From: Peteryoungia wuzhouensis
GTDB lineage: Bacteria > Pseudomonadota > Alphaproteobacteria > Rhizobiales > Rhizobiaceae
DNA: 64,000 nucleotides
Reading direction: 5' to 3'
NCBI RefSeq assembly: GCF_003205195.1
Contig: NZ_QJRY01000003.1
Location: 124,001-188,000, forward strand
The notes below the pieces were generated by a model. That model was not told where the DNA came from. It was given only the letters and a program-made list of their open reading frames with translations, and did not search any database. Shown piece by piece: positions 36,855 through 46,855 of this stretch. Position 1 is the first letter of the stretch. Each line of letters opens with the position of its first letter. The position numbers were made by a program, and so were the translations under genes.

Positions 36855-39068
36855 TCAGAGGAAGCTCTGCGGATCGACATCGACCTGCACCTGGATCGAG
36901 CGACGCTCCTTCGGCCCCCTCTCCAGAAGAGCGCGCACGAAGGTCTGCATGTCGCTGCTCCGGCGCCCATGCACGAGCAGGCGAAAGCGGTGTCTTCCCC
37001 GGATCAGCGCCAACGGCGCTTCCGCCGGGCCGAGGATGGTAATGCCCGGTTCGACAGGTGCCGTTTGGCGCAGTGCCCGGGCGTGGCCTTCGGCTTCCGC
37101 TCGCGTATCGGCCGACACGATGATCGACACCAGCCGGCCATAGGGGGGAAGTTGCGCCCGCTCCCGCTCGATGATCTCGCGCTCGTAGAAGGCAGAAGCG
37201 TCACCGGAGACGAGTGCCTGCATCACCGGATGCTGCGGCTGGAAGGTCTGCATCAGCCCCAGGCTCTTGCGCCCCGTCCGCCCGGCGCGGCCGGTGACCT
37301 GGGACAGGAGCTGGAAGGTGCGTTCGGCCGCGCGTGGGTCGCCGTTCGACAGGCCGATATCGGCATCGATGATCCCCACCAGCGTCATCAGCGGAAAATT
37401 GTGACCCTTGGCAACGAGCTGTGTGCCGATGACGATATCCGCCTCGCCATTGGCGATCGCCTCCAGCTCAAGCCGCAATCGCTTGACCCCGCCGAGATCG
37501 GACGACAGCACCAGCGTGCGCGCATCGGGAAAGTGTTTTTCGACCTCTTCCGCGATCCGCTCGACGCCCGGACCGCAGGCGACGAGGTGGTCGAGCGTCC
37601 CGCATTCGGGGCAGGCATTCGGGGTCGGCTCGTGATAACCGCATTGATGGCACTGGATCTGGCCACGAAAGCGATGCTCGACCAACCAGCTTGAGCATTG
37701 CGGGCATTGGAAGCGATGACCGCAGACCCGGCAGAGCGTCAGCGGCGCATAGCCGCGCCGATTGAGGAAGAGCAGCGCCTGCTCTCCCCGCTCGACTGCC
37801 TTGCCGACCGAGCGCAAGAGGATCGGCGAGAGGAAGCCGCCGCGCTCCGGCGGATGCCGACGCATATCGATCAGATGCAGGTCCGGCATCGCCGCATCGG
37901 CAAAGCGCGTCGGAAGATGGATGCGCTTGTAGCGGCCTGCAATGCAATTGACCTGGCTCTCGACCGAGGGCGTCGCCGACACCAGGACTACAGGAAAGTT
38001 GGCGATGCGCGCCCGCACGACGGCCATGTCGCGCGCATTATAGAAGACGCGGTCCTCCTGCTTGAAGGCGGGGTCATGCTCTTCGTCGACGATGATGAGG
38101 CCGAGGTTCTCGAACGGCAGGAACAGCGCCGAGCGGGCACCGGCGACCACGCGGATCTCGCCGGTTGCCGCCTGGCGCCAAACCTTTTCGCGCGTCCGTG
38201 TCGCAAGATCCGAATGCCATTCGCCGGGTTTTGCGCCGAAGCGATCCTGGAAGCGCTCAAGGAAGTTGGCGGTGAGCGCGATTTCCGGCAGCAGGATCAG
38301 CACCTGCTTGCCCTGCTTCAGCGTTTCCGCGATCGCCTCGAAATAGACCTCCGTCTTGCCCGAGCCGGTGACGCCGTCGATCAGGGAGACGGAGAAGCCA
38401 CCATTGCGGATCTGCTCGCGCAACGCGTCTGCGGCCTCCAGCTGCGGCCCGGCCAGGCGATGCTCGGCATAATCGGGGTCGGGGGCAGCGACGATCGGTG
38501 GCGGCGGCAGGAAGACCTGTTCGAACACACCCTGCTTGGCGAGACCGTCGATGACGCTGGTCGAGACGCCGGTGGCATGCGCAAGGCCACTCTTGGTCCA
38601 GGACAGTCCGTCGCCAGCGAGCGCCAGAACCTTTTGCCGGGCCGGCGTCATCTTCTCCGGCTGATAGCCGCTGTAGCGCAAGCCTTCGATCATCGGCTCC
38701 GGATCGAGGGCCGCCGGTGCGCGCAGGGCCATGCGGGCGACGTAGCCGGGCGGAGACAGCGTGTAAGTGGCTACCCAGTCGAGAAAGCTGCGCATGTCCC
38801 GATCAAGCGGCGGGCAATCGAAGACTTTCGTGATCTCCCGCAGCTTCTTCGGATCGACGGTGGAACCATCTTCGCCGTCCCAGACGATGCCGACCACCTG
38901 GCGGGGCCCGAGCGGCACCTGGACGATCGCGCCCGGCTCCACGATGGCGCCATCCGGCACGGCATAGCTATAGGCCGTGGGTGCCGGCATGGGCACCAGC
39001 ACCGGCACGACCTTGCGGCGCGGACTGTCGAAGAGTTCGCCGAAAAGGGTGTTCGAATCGTCCTTCAT
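36855..39068 (-). CDS. priA: Primosomal protein N' (PriA helicase)
   Basis: Restarts stalled replication forks; 3'-5' DNA helicase, 737 residues. Order: N-terminal DNA-binding domain (3'BD; about 20-125), Walker A GVTGSGKTEVYFEAI, DEEHD box, a cysteine-rich zinc-binding insert (CRVCGHRFQCPQCSSW, CHQCGYHEPTPNACPECG) and helicase C-terminal domain with GRAGRTGRKSLGLMQT. Start 39068 (MKDDSNTLFGELF) is chosen because homology begins near it; the frame is open for 81 more codons and the RBS is weak. It is divergent from xerC. Confidence 0.93.
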   Translation of the reverse strand: MKDDSNTLFGELFDSPRRKVVPVLVPMPAPTAYSYAVPDGAIVEPGAIVQVPLGPRQVVGIVWDGEDGSTVDPKKLREITKVFDCPPLDRDMRSFLDWVATYTLSPPGYVARMALRAPAALDPEPMIEGLRYSGYQPEKMTPARQKVLALAGDGLSWTKSGLAHATGVSTSVIDGLAKQGVFEQVFLPPPPIVAAPDPDYAEHRLAGPQLEAADALREQIRNGGFSVSLIDGVTGSGKTEVYFEAIAETLKQGKQVLILLPEIALTANFLERFQDRFGAKPGEWHSDLATRTREKVWRQAATGEIRVVAGARSALFLPFENLGLIIVDEEHDPAFKQEDRVFYNARDMAVVRARIANFPVVLVSATPSVESQVNCIAGRYKRIHLPTRFADAAMPDLHLIDMRRHPPERGGFLSPILLRSVGKAVERGEQALLFLNRRGYAPLTLCRVCGHRFQCPQCSSWLVEHRFRGQIQCHQCGYHEPTPNACPECGTLDHLVACGPGVERIAEEVEKHFPDARTLVLSSDLGGVKRLRLELEAIANGEADIVIGTQLVAKGHNFPLMTLVGIIDADIGLSNGDPRAAERTFQLLSQVTGRAGRTGRKSLGLMQTFQPQHPVMQALVSGDASAFYEREIIERERAQLPPYGRLVSIIVSADTRAEAEGHARALRQTAPVEPGITILGPAEAPLALIRGRHRFRLLVHGRRSSDMQTFVRALLERGPKERRSIQVQVDVDPQSFL

Positions 39069-39225
39069 CGGCGTGCAACTTGCCCCCGTCGGCCGGGAAA
39101 GGAAACAGCCGATTGTTGGGGTTGAAGCGGTTCGACAGCGAAAGGTGACAGCAAACGTTAGGCTTTCGGTAACCCTCTCAAGCCATCGTGGGCGACGAGG
39201 ACCTCTCAACACCCAAGGCTTCATT

Positions 39226-40149
39226 GTGATCCCGGCAGACGAAAGACTTCTTGGCGAGCGGGCAGCGTGGCTCGACAGGCTGGGCGCGGAACGCCGCCTG
39301 GCCGGCAACACGCTGGAGGCCTATGAGCGCGATACGCGCCAATTTCTGCAATTTCTTTCGGGTTACATCGGCGGGACCGTGCGCGTCGACGATATCAAGG
39401 ACCTGAGGCCGGCCGATCTGCGCGCCTTTCTGGCCTCGCGCCGCAAGGAGGGCGCCGGTGCCCGGTCGCTCGGCCGGCATCTCGCCGGACTTCGCTCTTT
39501 TCTGCATTTCCTCGAGCGCAAGGGCCTCGTCAATGCCGCCGGCGCCTCGGCGGTACGGTCCCCCAAGCAACCGAGGTCGCTTCCCAAGCCGCTGTCCGGC
39601 AGCCAGGCCATCACCGTGGTCGACCGAGCCACACAGATGAACGAGGAGCCCTGGATTGCCGCCCGTGACGCCGCCGTCCTCTCTCTTCTCTATGGCTGCG
39701 GCCTGCGTATCTCCGAAGCCCTCGACCTGACGCCCTCCGCCTTCCACGCCAAGGCCACCAGTCTGCGTGTCACCGGCAAGGGCGGAAAGACGCGGCTGGT
39801 GCCGCTCTTGCCTGTTGTCGGCGAGGCCGTTGAAACCTACCGCAAGCTCTGCCCCTATCACCTCGACGAGGCGGAACCCCTCTTTCGCGGCGCGCGCGGT
39901 GGCAAGCTGCAGCCGGCAATCATCCAGCGGGAGATGCAGCGCCTGCGTTCGGCGCTCGGCCTGCCGGACTCGGCGACGCCCCATGCGCTGCGCCATTCCT
40001 TTGCCACCCATCTCTTGGGAAGCGGCGGCGACCTGCGCACGATCCAGGAACTGCTGGGCCACGCCAGCCTGTCGACGACGCAGATCTATACGGGCGTGGA
40101 CAGCAGGCGGCTGCTGGACATCTACGACCGCGCGCATCCGCGCGCGTGA
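39226..40149 (+). CDS. xerC: Tyrosine recombinase XerC
   Basis: Resolves chromosome dimers at dif together with XerD; 307 residues. SAM-like N-terminal domain (about 1-100) and the catalytic domain with Arg in YGCGLRISEAL, Lys in TGKGGKTR, HALRHSFATHLL, GHASLSTTQIY and the nucleophile Tyr. The frame has no suitable ATG; a GTG at 39226 (translated MIPADERLLGERAAW) has an AAGG site 7 bases upstream and gives the normal length. XerC rather than XerD is inferred from priA linkage, common in rhizobia. Confidence 0.9.
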   Translation: MIPADERLLGERAAWLDRLGAERRLAGNTLEAYERDTRQFLQFLSGYIGGTVRVDDIKDLRPADLRAFLASRRKEGAGARSLGRHLAGLRSFLHFLERKGLVNAAGASAVRSPKQPRSLPKPLSGSQAITVVDRATQMNEEPWIAARDAAVLSLLYGCGLRISEALDLTPSAFHAKATSLRVTGKGGKTRLVPLLPVVGEAVETYRKLCPYHLDEAEPLFRGARGGKLQPAIIQREMQRLRSALGLPDSATPHALRHSFATHLLGSGGDLRTIQELLGHASLSTTQIYTGVDSRRLLDIYDRAHPRA

Positions 40150-40225
40150 TGCCGGTGTTAACCACGATCATTAAGCCAACGTGAGGATCGGCACTTCTAT
40201 TGTCCCGATCCACACAGGAGACATC

Positions 40226-41320
40226 ATGAGCACGCAACCGTTCTTCCCGCTGCGAACCCGTCTGCCGCGCCCGTCGGCGGCGGATGCGCTTGTCTGGCTC
40301 GCGGGTGCGCTGCCGCTCCTGCTGCTTGTCGTGCTGATAAGCACCCTCCTAACCCTCAGCCCTGCCCATGCGGCGACGGATACGAGCTGCCACGGCCACA
40401 ACCTGCTGGTCGCCATGGAGAAGGAGAATCCTGCGGAACTGCAGAAGATCCGCGACGAGGCAGCAAAGGTTCCAAACGGCAAAGGCATCTTCTGGAAGAT
40501 CGAAAAGCCGGGCGTGGCGCCGTCCTGGCTGCTCGGCACCATGCATGTGACCGATCCGCGTGTCCTGACCATGCCGCCCGGTGCCCGCGAGGCAGCGGCG
40601 GCCGCCGATATCGTGGTGATCGAATCGGACGAGGTTCTCGACGAGCAGAAAGCTGGCGCGACGCTTCTGATGCATCCGGAACTCACGATGTTTACCGATG
40701 GCACCAGCATCAAGGATCATATCGATGCCGAAGACCTGAAGGCATTGGAGGCTGGCTTGAAGGAGCGCGGGTTGGCGCTCGGCACGGTGTCGCGGATGAA
40801 ACCCTGGATTCTTGCCAGTTTCGTCGCCCTGCCCGCCTGCGAAATGGCGCGCAAGGCGGCAGGTGCCTCCTTCCTCGACAAGCAGATCGCCGAAGACGCC
40901 GTCAAGGCCGGCAAGCCGGTCGCTGGGCTCGAAACCATGGTCGAGCAGTTGCAGGCCATGGCCGATTTGCCGTTGAACTTCCATTTCGAGGCTCTGATCG
41001 AGACGATCGCGCTCGGCGACAAGATGGAAGACGTCACCGAAACGATGACCGAACTCTACCTCAACGGCGACGTCGGCATGACCATGCCCATGTTGAAGGC
41101 CGTCGCCCCGATGCCCGAGACCGGCGCCGAAAACGGCTACGCCGCCTTCGAGGATCGCATCGTGCGGGACCGCAACATCGTCATGTCCAAGGGGAGCCTG
41201 CGGCACCTGGAAAAAGGCAATGCCTTCATCGCCGTGGGTGCACTCCATCTGCCGGGAGAGGAAGGGCTCGTCGAACTCTTCCGCAAGCAGGGCTTCACGG
41301 TCACGCAGGCCGGACGTTGA
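40226..41320 (+). CDS. TraB/GumN family protein, probable membrane-associated
   Basis: 364-residue protein of the TraB/GumN family, whose members are predicted metalloprotease-like. N-terminal hydrophobic segment at about 18-50 (LPLLLLVVLISTLLTLSPAHA) is a signal peptide or anchor. The family motif WLLGTMHVTD is at about 100-110 and the matching C-terminal FIAVGALHLPG lies near residue 340. Excellent AGGAG site before 40226. Role unknown. It is convergent with the DUF2867-like gene, 13 bases apart. Confidence 0.85.
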   Translation: MSTQPFFPLRTRLPRPSAADALVWLAGALPLLLLVVLISTLLTLSPAHAATDTSCHGHNLLVAMEKENPAELQKIRDEAAKVPNGKGIFWKIEKPGVAPSWLLGTMHVTDPRVLTMPPGAREAAAAADIVVIESDEVLDEQKAGATLLMHPELTMFTDGTSIKDHIDAEDLKALEAGLKERGLALGTVSRMKPWILASFVALPACEMARKAAGASFLDKQIAEDAVKAGKPVAGLETMVEQLQAMADLPLNFHFEALIETIALGDKMEDVTETMTELYLNGDVGMTMPMLKAVAPMPETGAENGYAAFEDRIVRDRNIVMSKGSLRHLEKGNAFIAVGALHLPGEEGLVELFRKQGFTVTQAGR

Positions 41321-41333
41321 GCCGACAAGCCGC

Positions 41334-41804
41334 TTAGGCCATCCGCGCCAGCATGGTCCGGACGATCAGCTTGTGGAACGGCGTGATGAGAAAGATATAG
41401 ATCCGCCCGAAGAGATTGTGTCGCTCGACCAGTGTTGTGACGGCAAGCTTTCGCGCCTGAGCACCGGCAGGCGTGACATCCAACACGATCCTAAAATTCA
41501 GGTGCCTGTCGTCGAAGCCGAGTACGACCTGGTCGTCACGGGCGCTGACCACCGGGAAAGCCCCGACAGTCTCGCCATCGGCGACACCGAGTTCGGCGGA
41601 TTTCAAGCCGAACAGAACAACGATGCTGTTTCGCAGGGCAAGAAGCAAGGCGATCCAGCGCGGTGCCCGCTCGAACATCGCTCGGGCGAGATCGAGAGCC
41701 TTCGCTTCGGGATCGAAGATGGTTACGGTGTAACAATCGGCCCAGTTCGCCAAGGGCAGTGCCCGGTGCGGCAGAGTCACGGATTCGGCGGATATGTCAG
41801 ACAT
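41334..41804 (-). CDS. DUF2867-like protein
   Basis: 156 residues, cytoplasmic; contains SVTLPHRALPLANWADCYTV at the N-terminus and a C-terminal amphipathic end with FLITPFHKLIVRTMLARMA, matching what I recall of the DUF2867 family, for which no function is established. Start 41804 (MSDISAES) is preferred over upstream codons because the conserved segment starts there. It follows the cytochrome b561 gene after 38 bases and may be co-transcribed with it. Confidence 0.8.
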   Translation of the reverse strand: MSDISAESVTLPHRALPLANWADCYTVTIFDPEAKALDLARAMFERAPRWIALLLALRNSIVVLFGLKSAELGVADGETVGAFPVVSARDDQVVLGFDDRHLNFRIVLDVTPAGAQARKLAVTTLVERHNLFGRIYIFLITPFHKLIVRTMLARMA

Positions 41805-41842
41805 GCGCGCCCCAAGATCCGGCGACCTCAGGGCGCCGCGTT

Positions 41843-42343
41843 TCACCCTTTCGTCATACGCTGTGCGACGGAGGTCTTCCAGTAGAACTGGTGCACCAGC
41901 ACTGCGGCAATGTGAACCACGATCAGTGCCCACATCAGCAGCTTCAGCGGTCCGCCATGGACCTCGCCGGCGACGTCGTTGCCGAAATAGTATTTGCCGA
42001 TGCCGCTGAACGGCAGGAGGATGAACAGCGCATAGAAAGCCCAATGGGCCACTTTTGAGGCAAGCCGCAGGATCGGCGGCTCCTCTTCAGGCGCCGCCGG
42101 GGCACCACGGATCAGGCGCACGGCAAGCCGAATGAGCCCAAGACAGAGCACGGTGATGCCGAGATAGGCGTGGAGATTGGCGGAGGAGAGGTCTTCGGCC
42201 GAGGGGACTTCTCCGCGCTCGTAAGCCTCGACGGCTTCCTCCATCGCATCGGCAAAGAGCAGGTTGAAGAGGATGAGGAGGGCCATCGCCCAGTGCAGGG
42301 CTTTCTGGAGGATGGAATAGGATGTCGGCGTCATCGCGGGCAT
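41843..42343 (-). CDS. Cytochrome b561 family protein
   Basis: Di-haem-type membrane cytochrome b, 166 residues, four predicted helices (about 12-32, 50-70, 88-110, 128-150). Haem-ligand histidines are visible in LQKALHWAMALL, LHAYLGITV, VAHWAFYALFILLPFSG and VVHIAAVLVH. Possible electron carrier between quinol and a periplasmic acceptor. The ATG at 42343 is preferred for its GAAAGG site; the ATG at 42334 is an alternative. Confidence 0.88.
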   Translation of the reverse strand: MPAMTPTSYSILQKALHWAMALLILFNLLFADAMEEAVEAYERGEVPSAEDLSSANLHAYLGITVLCLGLIRLAVRLIRGAPAAPEEEPPILRLASKVAHWAFYALFILLPFSGIGKYYFGNDVAGEVHGGPLKLLMWALIVVHIAAVLVHQFYWKTSVAQRMTKG

Positions 42344-42390
42344 GGGTTTGCCTTTCGTCAATTGGGAAAGAGGCAGTGCCTGCATATGAT

Positions 42391-42425
42391 AAAGGCCGCC
42401 GCTTGGGGGGCAAGCGACGGCCTTC
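42391..42425 (-). terminator. Terminator after lpd, end of the TCA operon
   Basis: Fourteen-position stem (42392-42405 with 42411-42424, one mismatch), a loop of five G bases on the plus strand and a short T-run on the minus strand. It ends the sucB-to-lpd transcript. Confidence 0.75.
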
Positions 42426-42471
42426 AATCTTATCAAAATATCATGGCGGACCATTCCAGATCCGCAACAGT

Positions 42472-43878
42472 TTACATGTGCAGCGGCTTGAAGAAGGTCG
42501 CGAGCGCGGCTTCCTTCACGGCTTCCGACATGGTCGGATGCGCATGGCAGGTGCGGCCGAGATCTTCCGACGAGCCACCGAACTCCATCAGGACGGCGGC
42601 TTCGTGGATCATCTCGCCGGCGCCGAGGCCGATGATGTGAACGCCCAGGACGCGGTCGGTGTCTTTGTCGGCAAGCACCTTCACAAAGCCGTCCATGGCC
42701 TGCATGGCGCGAGCACGGCCATTGGCCGTGAACGGGAACTTGCCGACCTTGTAGGATACGCCTGCGGCCTTCAGCTCTTCCTCGGTCTTGCCGACGGAAG
42801 CCACTTCCGGCTGGGTGTAGACGACGCCCGGAATGACGTCGTAGTTCACATGGCCATGCTGGCCGGCGAGGATTTCGGCGAGTGCCACGCCTTCGTCTTC
42901 CGCCTTGTGGGCGAGCATCGGGCCCTTGACCACGTCGCCGATGGCATAGATGCCGGCGACATTGGTGCGGTAGTGGCCGTCGATCTCGACGCGGCCACGA
43001 TTGTCGAGCGCAACGCCTGATTCTTCGAGGCCGAGACCAGCCGTGTAAGGCTTGCGGCCGGTGGCGACGAGCACGACATCGGCGTCAAGCGTCTGGGCTT
43101 CACCGCCCTTGACCGGCTCGAACGTGACTTTGGCGCCCTCGCCGGACTTCACCACGCCGGTGACCTTGGCCCCGAGGTTGAATTCCATGCCCTGCTTGAC
43201 CAGCATGCGCTGGAACTGCTTGGAGACTTCGCCGTCCATGCCGCCGAGGATCGTGTCGAGATATTCGATGACGGTCACCTTGGCGCCGAGGCGCGACCAG
43301 ACCGAGCCGAGCTCAAGGCCGATGACACCGCCGCCGACGACGATCATCTTCGCGGGCACCTTGTCGAGCGCGATGCCACCGGTCGAGGACACGATGACCT
43401 TCTCGTCGATTTCGACCGCCACGCCCGGAATGCCGGCGACATCCGAGCCGGTGGCGATGACGATGTTCTTGGTCTCGAGAACCTGGACTTCACCGGCGTC
43501 GTTCGTGACTTCGACCTTGCCGGCACCGAGGATCTTGCCGGTGCCCTGGATGCCGTCGATCTTGTTCTTCTTGAACAGGAAGGAGACGCCCTCAACGTTC
43601 GACTTCACGGTCGCATCCTTATGCGCCATCATCTTCGAAAGGTTGAGGGTCGGTGCGCCGACTTCGACGCCGAGATCCGCCATGCCGTGGGCGGCGTGGT
43701 GGAAGACTTCAGAGGCGTGCAGCAGGGCCTTGGACGGGATGCAGCCGATGTTGAGGCACGTGCCGCCATAGGTGGCGCGCTTCTCGACGACGGCAACCTT
43801 CATGCCGAGCTGCGCTGCCTTGATCGCGCAGACATAGCCGCCGGGGCCGGAGCCGATAACGATGACATCATAAGACAT
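42472..43878 (-). CDS. lpd: Dihydrolipoamide dehydrogenase (E3)
   Basis: Reoxidises the lipoyl group of SucB with FAD and NAD+; 468 residues. FAD-binding GSGPGGYVCAI, redox pair GGTCLNIGCIPSK, NAD motif GGGVIGLELGSVW, and the C-terminal active-site HAHPTMSEAV are all present. As the last gene of the cluster after sucA and sucB it is the E3 for 2-oxoglutarate dehydrogenase. A small SDR gene precedes it. Confidence 0.96.
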   Translation of the reverse strand: MSYDVIVIGSGPGGYVCAIKAAQLGMKVAVVEKRATYGGTCLNIGCIPSKALLHASEVFHHAAHGMADLGVEVGAPTLNLSKMMAHKDATVKSNVEGVSFLFKKNKIDGIQGTGKILGAGKVEVTNDAGEVQVLETKNIVIATGSDVAGIPGVAVEIDEKVIVSSTGGIALDKVPAKMIVVGGGVIGLELGSVWSRLGAKVTVIEYLDTILGGMDGEVSKQFQRMLVKQGMEFNLGAKVTGVVKSGEGAKVTFEPVKGGEAQTLDADVVLVATGRKPYTAGLGLEESGVALDNRGRVEIDGHYRTNVAGIYAIGDVVKGPMLAHKAEDEGVALAEILAGQHGHVNYDVIPGVVYTQPEVASVGKTEEELKAAGVSYKVGKFPFTANGRARAMQAMDGFVKVLADKDTDRVLGVHIIGLGAGEMIHEAAVLMEFGGSSEDLGRTCHAHPTMSEAVKEAALATFFKPLHM

Positions 43879-43902
43879 GAGAGCTTCCTTCGTTTTCGAC
43901 GG

Positions 43903-44652
43903 TTACCGACCGCCGCTGACATTCAAGATGGCACCCGTCACATAGGATGCCTGAGGCGAGAGGAGATAAAGAACGCTGTCGGCCACTTCGTCCGCCGTTC
44001 CCGGTCTTTGCATGGGAACGATGGGGGCGAGATCGCGCGCCCTGTCCGGCAGGCCGCCGGATGCGTGAATTTCGGTATCGATGATGCCGGGACGGATCGC
44101 ATTGACGCGTATGCCCTCGGTTGCGACCTCGCGGGAGAGCCCGACGGTGAAGGTGTCGACTGCAGCCTTCGCAGCCGCGTAGTCGACATACTGTCCCGAA
44201 CTCCCGAGGACCGCAGCCATGGACGAGATATTGACGATCACGCCGCCCTGCCCGCCATGCTTTGTCGACATGCGCTTCACGGCTTCCGTGGCGCAGCGGA
44301 TCTTGCCGATGACATTGACGGCGAACATCCGGTCGAGCCGCGCCCGGTCGAAGTCCTCAACCCGCGCCGTCTGATCGACGACACCGGCATTGTTGACCAG
44401 AGCGGCCAACCGTCCCAGACGATCGGCGGCGACAAAGATCGCCGCGATGCCGTCTTCCGTGGCGGTATCGCCCTGCACGACCTCGGCATTGGCTCCCAGA
44501 ACCCGGCAATCGGCAGCAACCGCTTCGGCGGCGGACGCGTCAGAGCGGTAGTTGACGAGTAGGTCATAGCCCTGTGCTGCCGCCTTGCGGCAGATGGCGG
44601 CGCCAATGCCACGACTGCCGCCGGTCACGAGAAGGAGGGGACGACCGCTCAT
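43903..44652 (-). CDS. SDR-family oxidoreductase (FabG-like)
   Basis: Short-chain dehydrogenase, 249 residues. Cofactor motif TGGSRGIG, NNAG at about 85, catalytic Ser-Tyr-Lys in NISSMAAVLGSSGQYVDYAAAK, and C-terminal PGIIDTEIHASGG. Substrate unknown. The start overlaps the stop of the upstream gene by four bases, so it is translated with that gene. SDR genes between sucB and lpd are common in rhizobia, but the reason is unclear. Confidence 0.9.
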   Translation of the reverse strand: MSGRPLLLVTGGSRGIGAAICRKAAAQGYDLLVNYRSDASAAEAVAADCRVLGANAEVVQGDTATEDGIAAIFVAADRLGRLAALVNNAGVVDQTARVEDFDRARLDRMFAVNVIGKIRCATEAVKRMSTKHGGQGGVIVNISSMAAVLGSSGQYVDYAAAKAAVDTFTVGLSREVATEGIRVNAIRPGIIDTEIHASGGLPDRARDLAPIVPMQRPGTADEVADSVLYLLSPQASYVTGAILNVSGGR

Positions 44653-45143
44653 GACGCACATCCTTTGAACTCGAAAACATCCCAAGGGCCGCTTTCCATT
44701 CCCTTGCCGACGGGCGACGACAGGACAGCCGGCCCAAAGCCGGGCAGAAGAAGGGCGTCGGGTGCATTGGCACCTTCAGGCGGCAGAAGATCCACATGTC
44801 CGGTCTTGGTATCGATACCGTAGATGATCCCCTTCCAGACCGTGCAGGCCGCAAGATCGGCACCCGTCACGTCACCCTCCGGGCAGTTGTACATCAGCAT
44901 GCCCACAGGCCTTTCGATCTCCGGGTCATACATCACATGACCGTCGAGTCTCGCCTTGCCGATTGTCGCCGAAAAACCATGGGTAACGGGCGTGTTCTCG
45001 CCACTGGCGGCGGCGAAGACGAGTGCGACCCCCGTCTCCGCTTCGCGATAGGTGGCTTTCTCAATCAGGCAATCAGCAGCGGAAGCGGCGTTCGAGAGCA
45101 CAAGCGCAGCAGCAAGAACCGATGCGGAAAGCGTCGCGCCCAT
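44649..45143 (-). CDS. Secreted protein of unknown function
   Basis: 164 residues with a signal peptide (SVLAAALVLSNAASA, cleavage near residue 23) and a mature part of about 140 residues including two widely spaced Cys pairs (CLIEK, CPEGD, CTVWKG, CAS at the end). Start 45143 (MGATLSASVL) lies 8 bases after the MAPEG stop. No family recognised. It sits in the transcript between the MAPEG and SDR genes. Confidence 0.75.
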   Translation of the reverse strand: MGATLSASVLAAALVLSNAASAADCLIEKATYREAETGVALVFAAASGENTPVTHGFSATIGKARLDGHVMYDPEIERPVGMLMYNCPEGDVTGADLAACTVWKGIIYGIDTKTGHVDLLPPEGANAPDALLLPGFGPAVLSSPVGKGMESGPWDVFEFKGCAS

Positions 45144-45151
45144 GCCGCACC

Positions 45152-45565
45152 TCAAAACGCCAGCGCGAGGAACATCAGGCCAAGGCCGACCATGGATCCC
45201 AGCCAGACGAGCGAGCGAATATAGGGGATCCCGGCCAGATAGAGGGGATAGTAGACGACCCGCCCAAAAAACCAAACGATCGCACCGGTGAGACCGAGAC
45301 CCGAGATTTCGCCGGTATAGAGGAGGCCAGCCGCAAGCGCGACGAAGGCCGGATAGGTCTCGCGGAAGTTCGAGGACGCCCGCGCGGCACGGCCGGCAAG
45401 TTTCCCCACCGGCTGCTTGTTGTCGTCACGAGGGCCGGCATTCCACGCAGACCCCAGTTCCTTAGTCGCGAGCACGCCCTGTAGAAGGACATGCGCGATC
45501 AAGAGAACCACGCTCCAGGCAAGGAGCAGGACGAGCGGAGAGGTGGAAGCGGATACCGGCTCCAT
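45152..45565 (-). CDS. MAPEG family membrane protein
   Basis: Four-helix integral membrane protein of the MAPEG (eicosanoid/glutathione metabolism) superfamily, 137 residues. Visible are the GPRDDNKQP loop, NFRETYPAFVALA and the FFGRVVYYPLYLAGIP helix, all typical of bacterial MAPEG proteins. Function in bacteria is not established. Lies 12 bases after sucB. Confidence 0.85.
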   Translation of the reverse strand: MEPVSASTSPLVLLLAWSVVLLIAHVLLQGVLATKELGSAWNAGPRDDNKQPVGKLAGRAARASSNFRETYPAFVALAAGLLYTGEISGLGLTGAIVWFFGRVVYYPLYLAGIPYIRSLVWLGSMVGLGLMFLALAF

Positions 45566-45577
45566 CGTGATGTCTCC

Positions 45578-46798
<1,221 letters not shown>

Positions 46799-46855
46799 GA
46801 TCTCAATTCCGTTGGTCAGAGAACGTTTCGGTCTGTGAGGGAGCAACCGGGCGGA

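Noticed and set aside
38977..39225. Upstream extension of xerC to an ATG at 38977
   Set aside because: It would overlap the start of priA, adds unrelated sequence, and the GTG at 39226 has a proper RBS and length.
40155..40175. TTAA...TTAA before the TraB-family gene as a CtrA box
   Set aside because: The spacer is nine bases, not seven.
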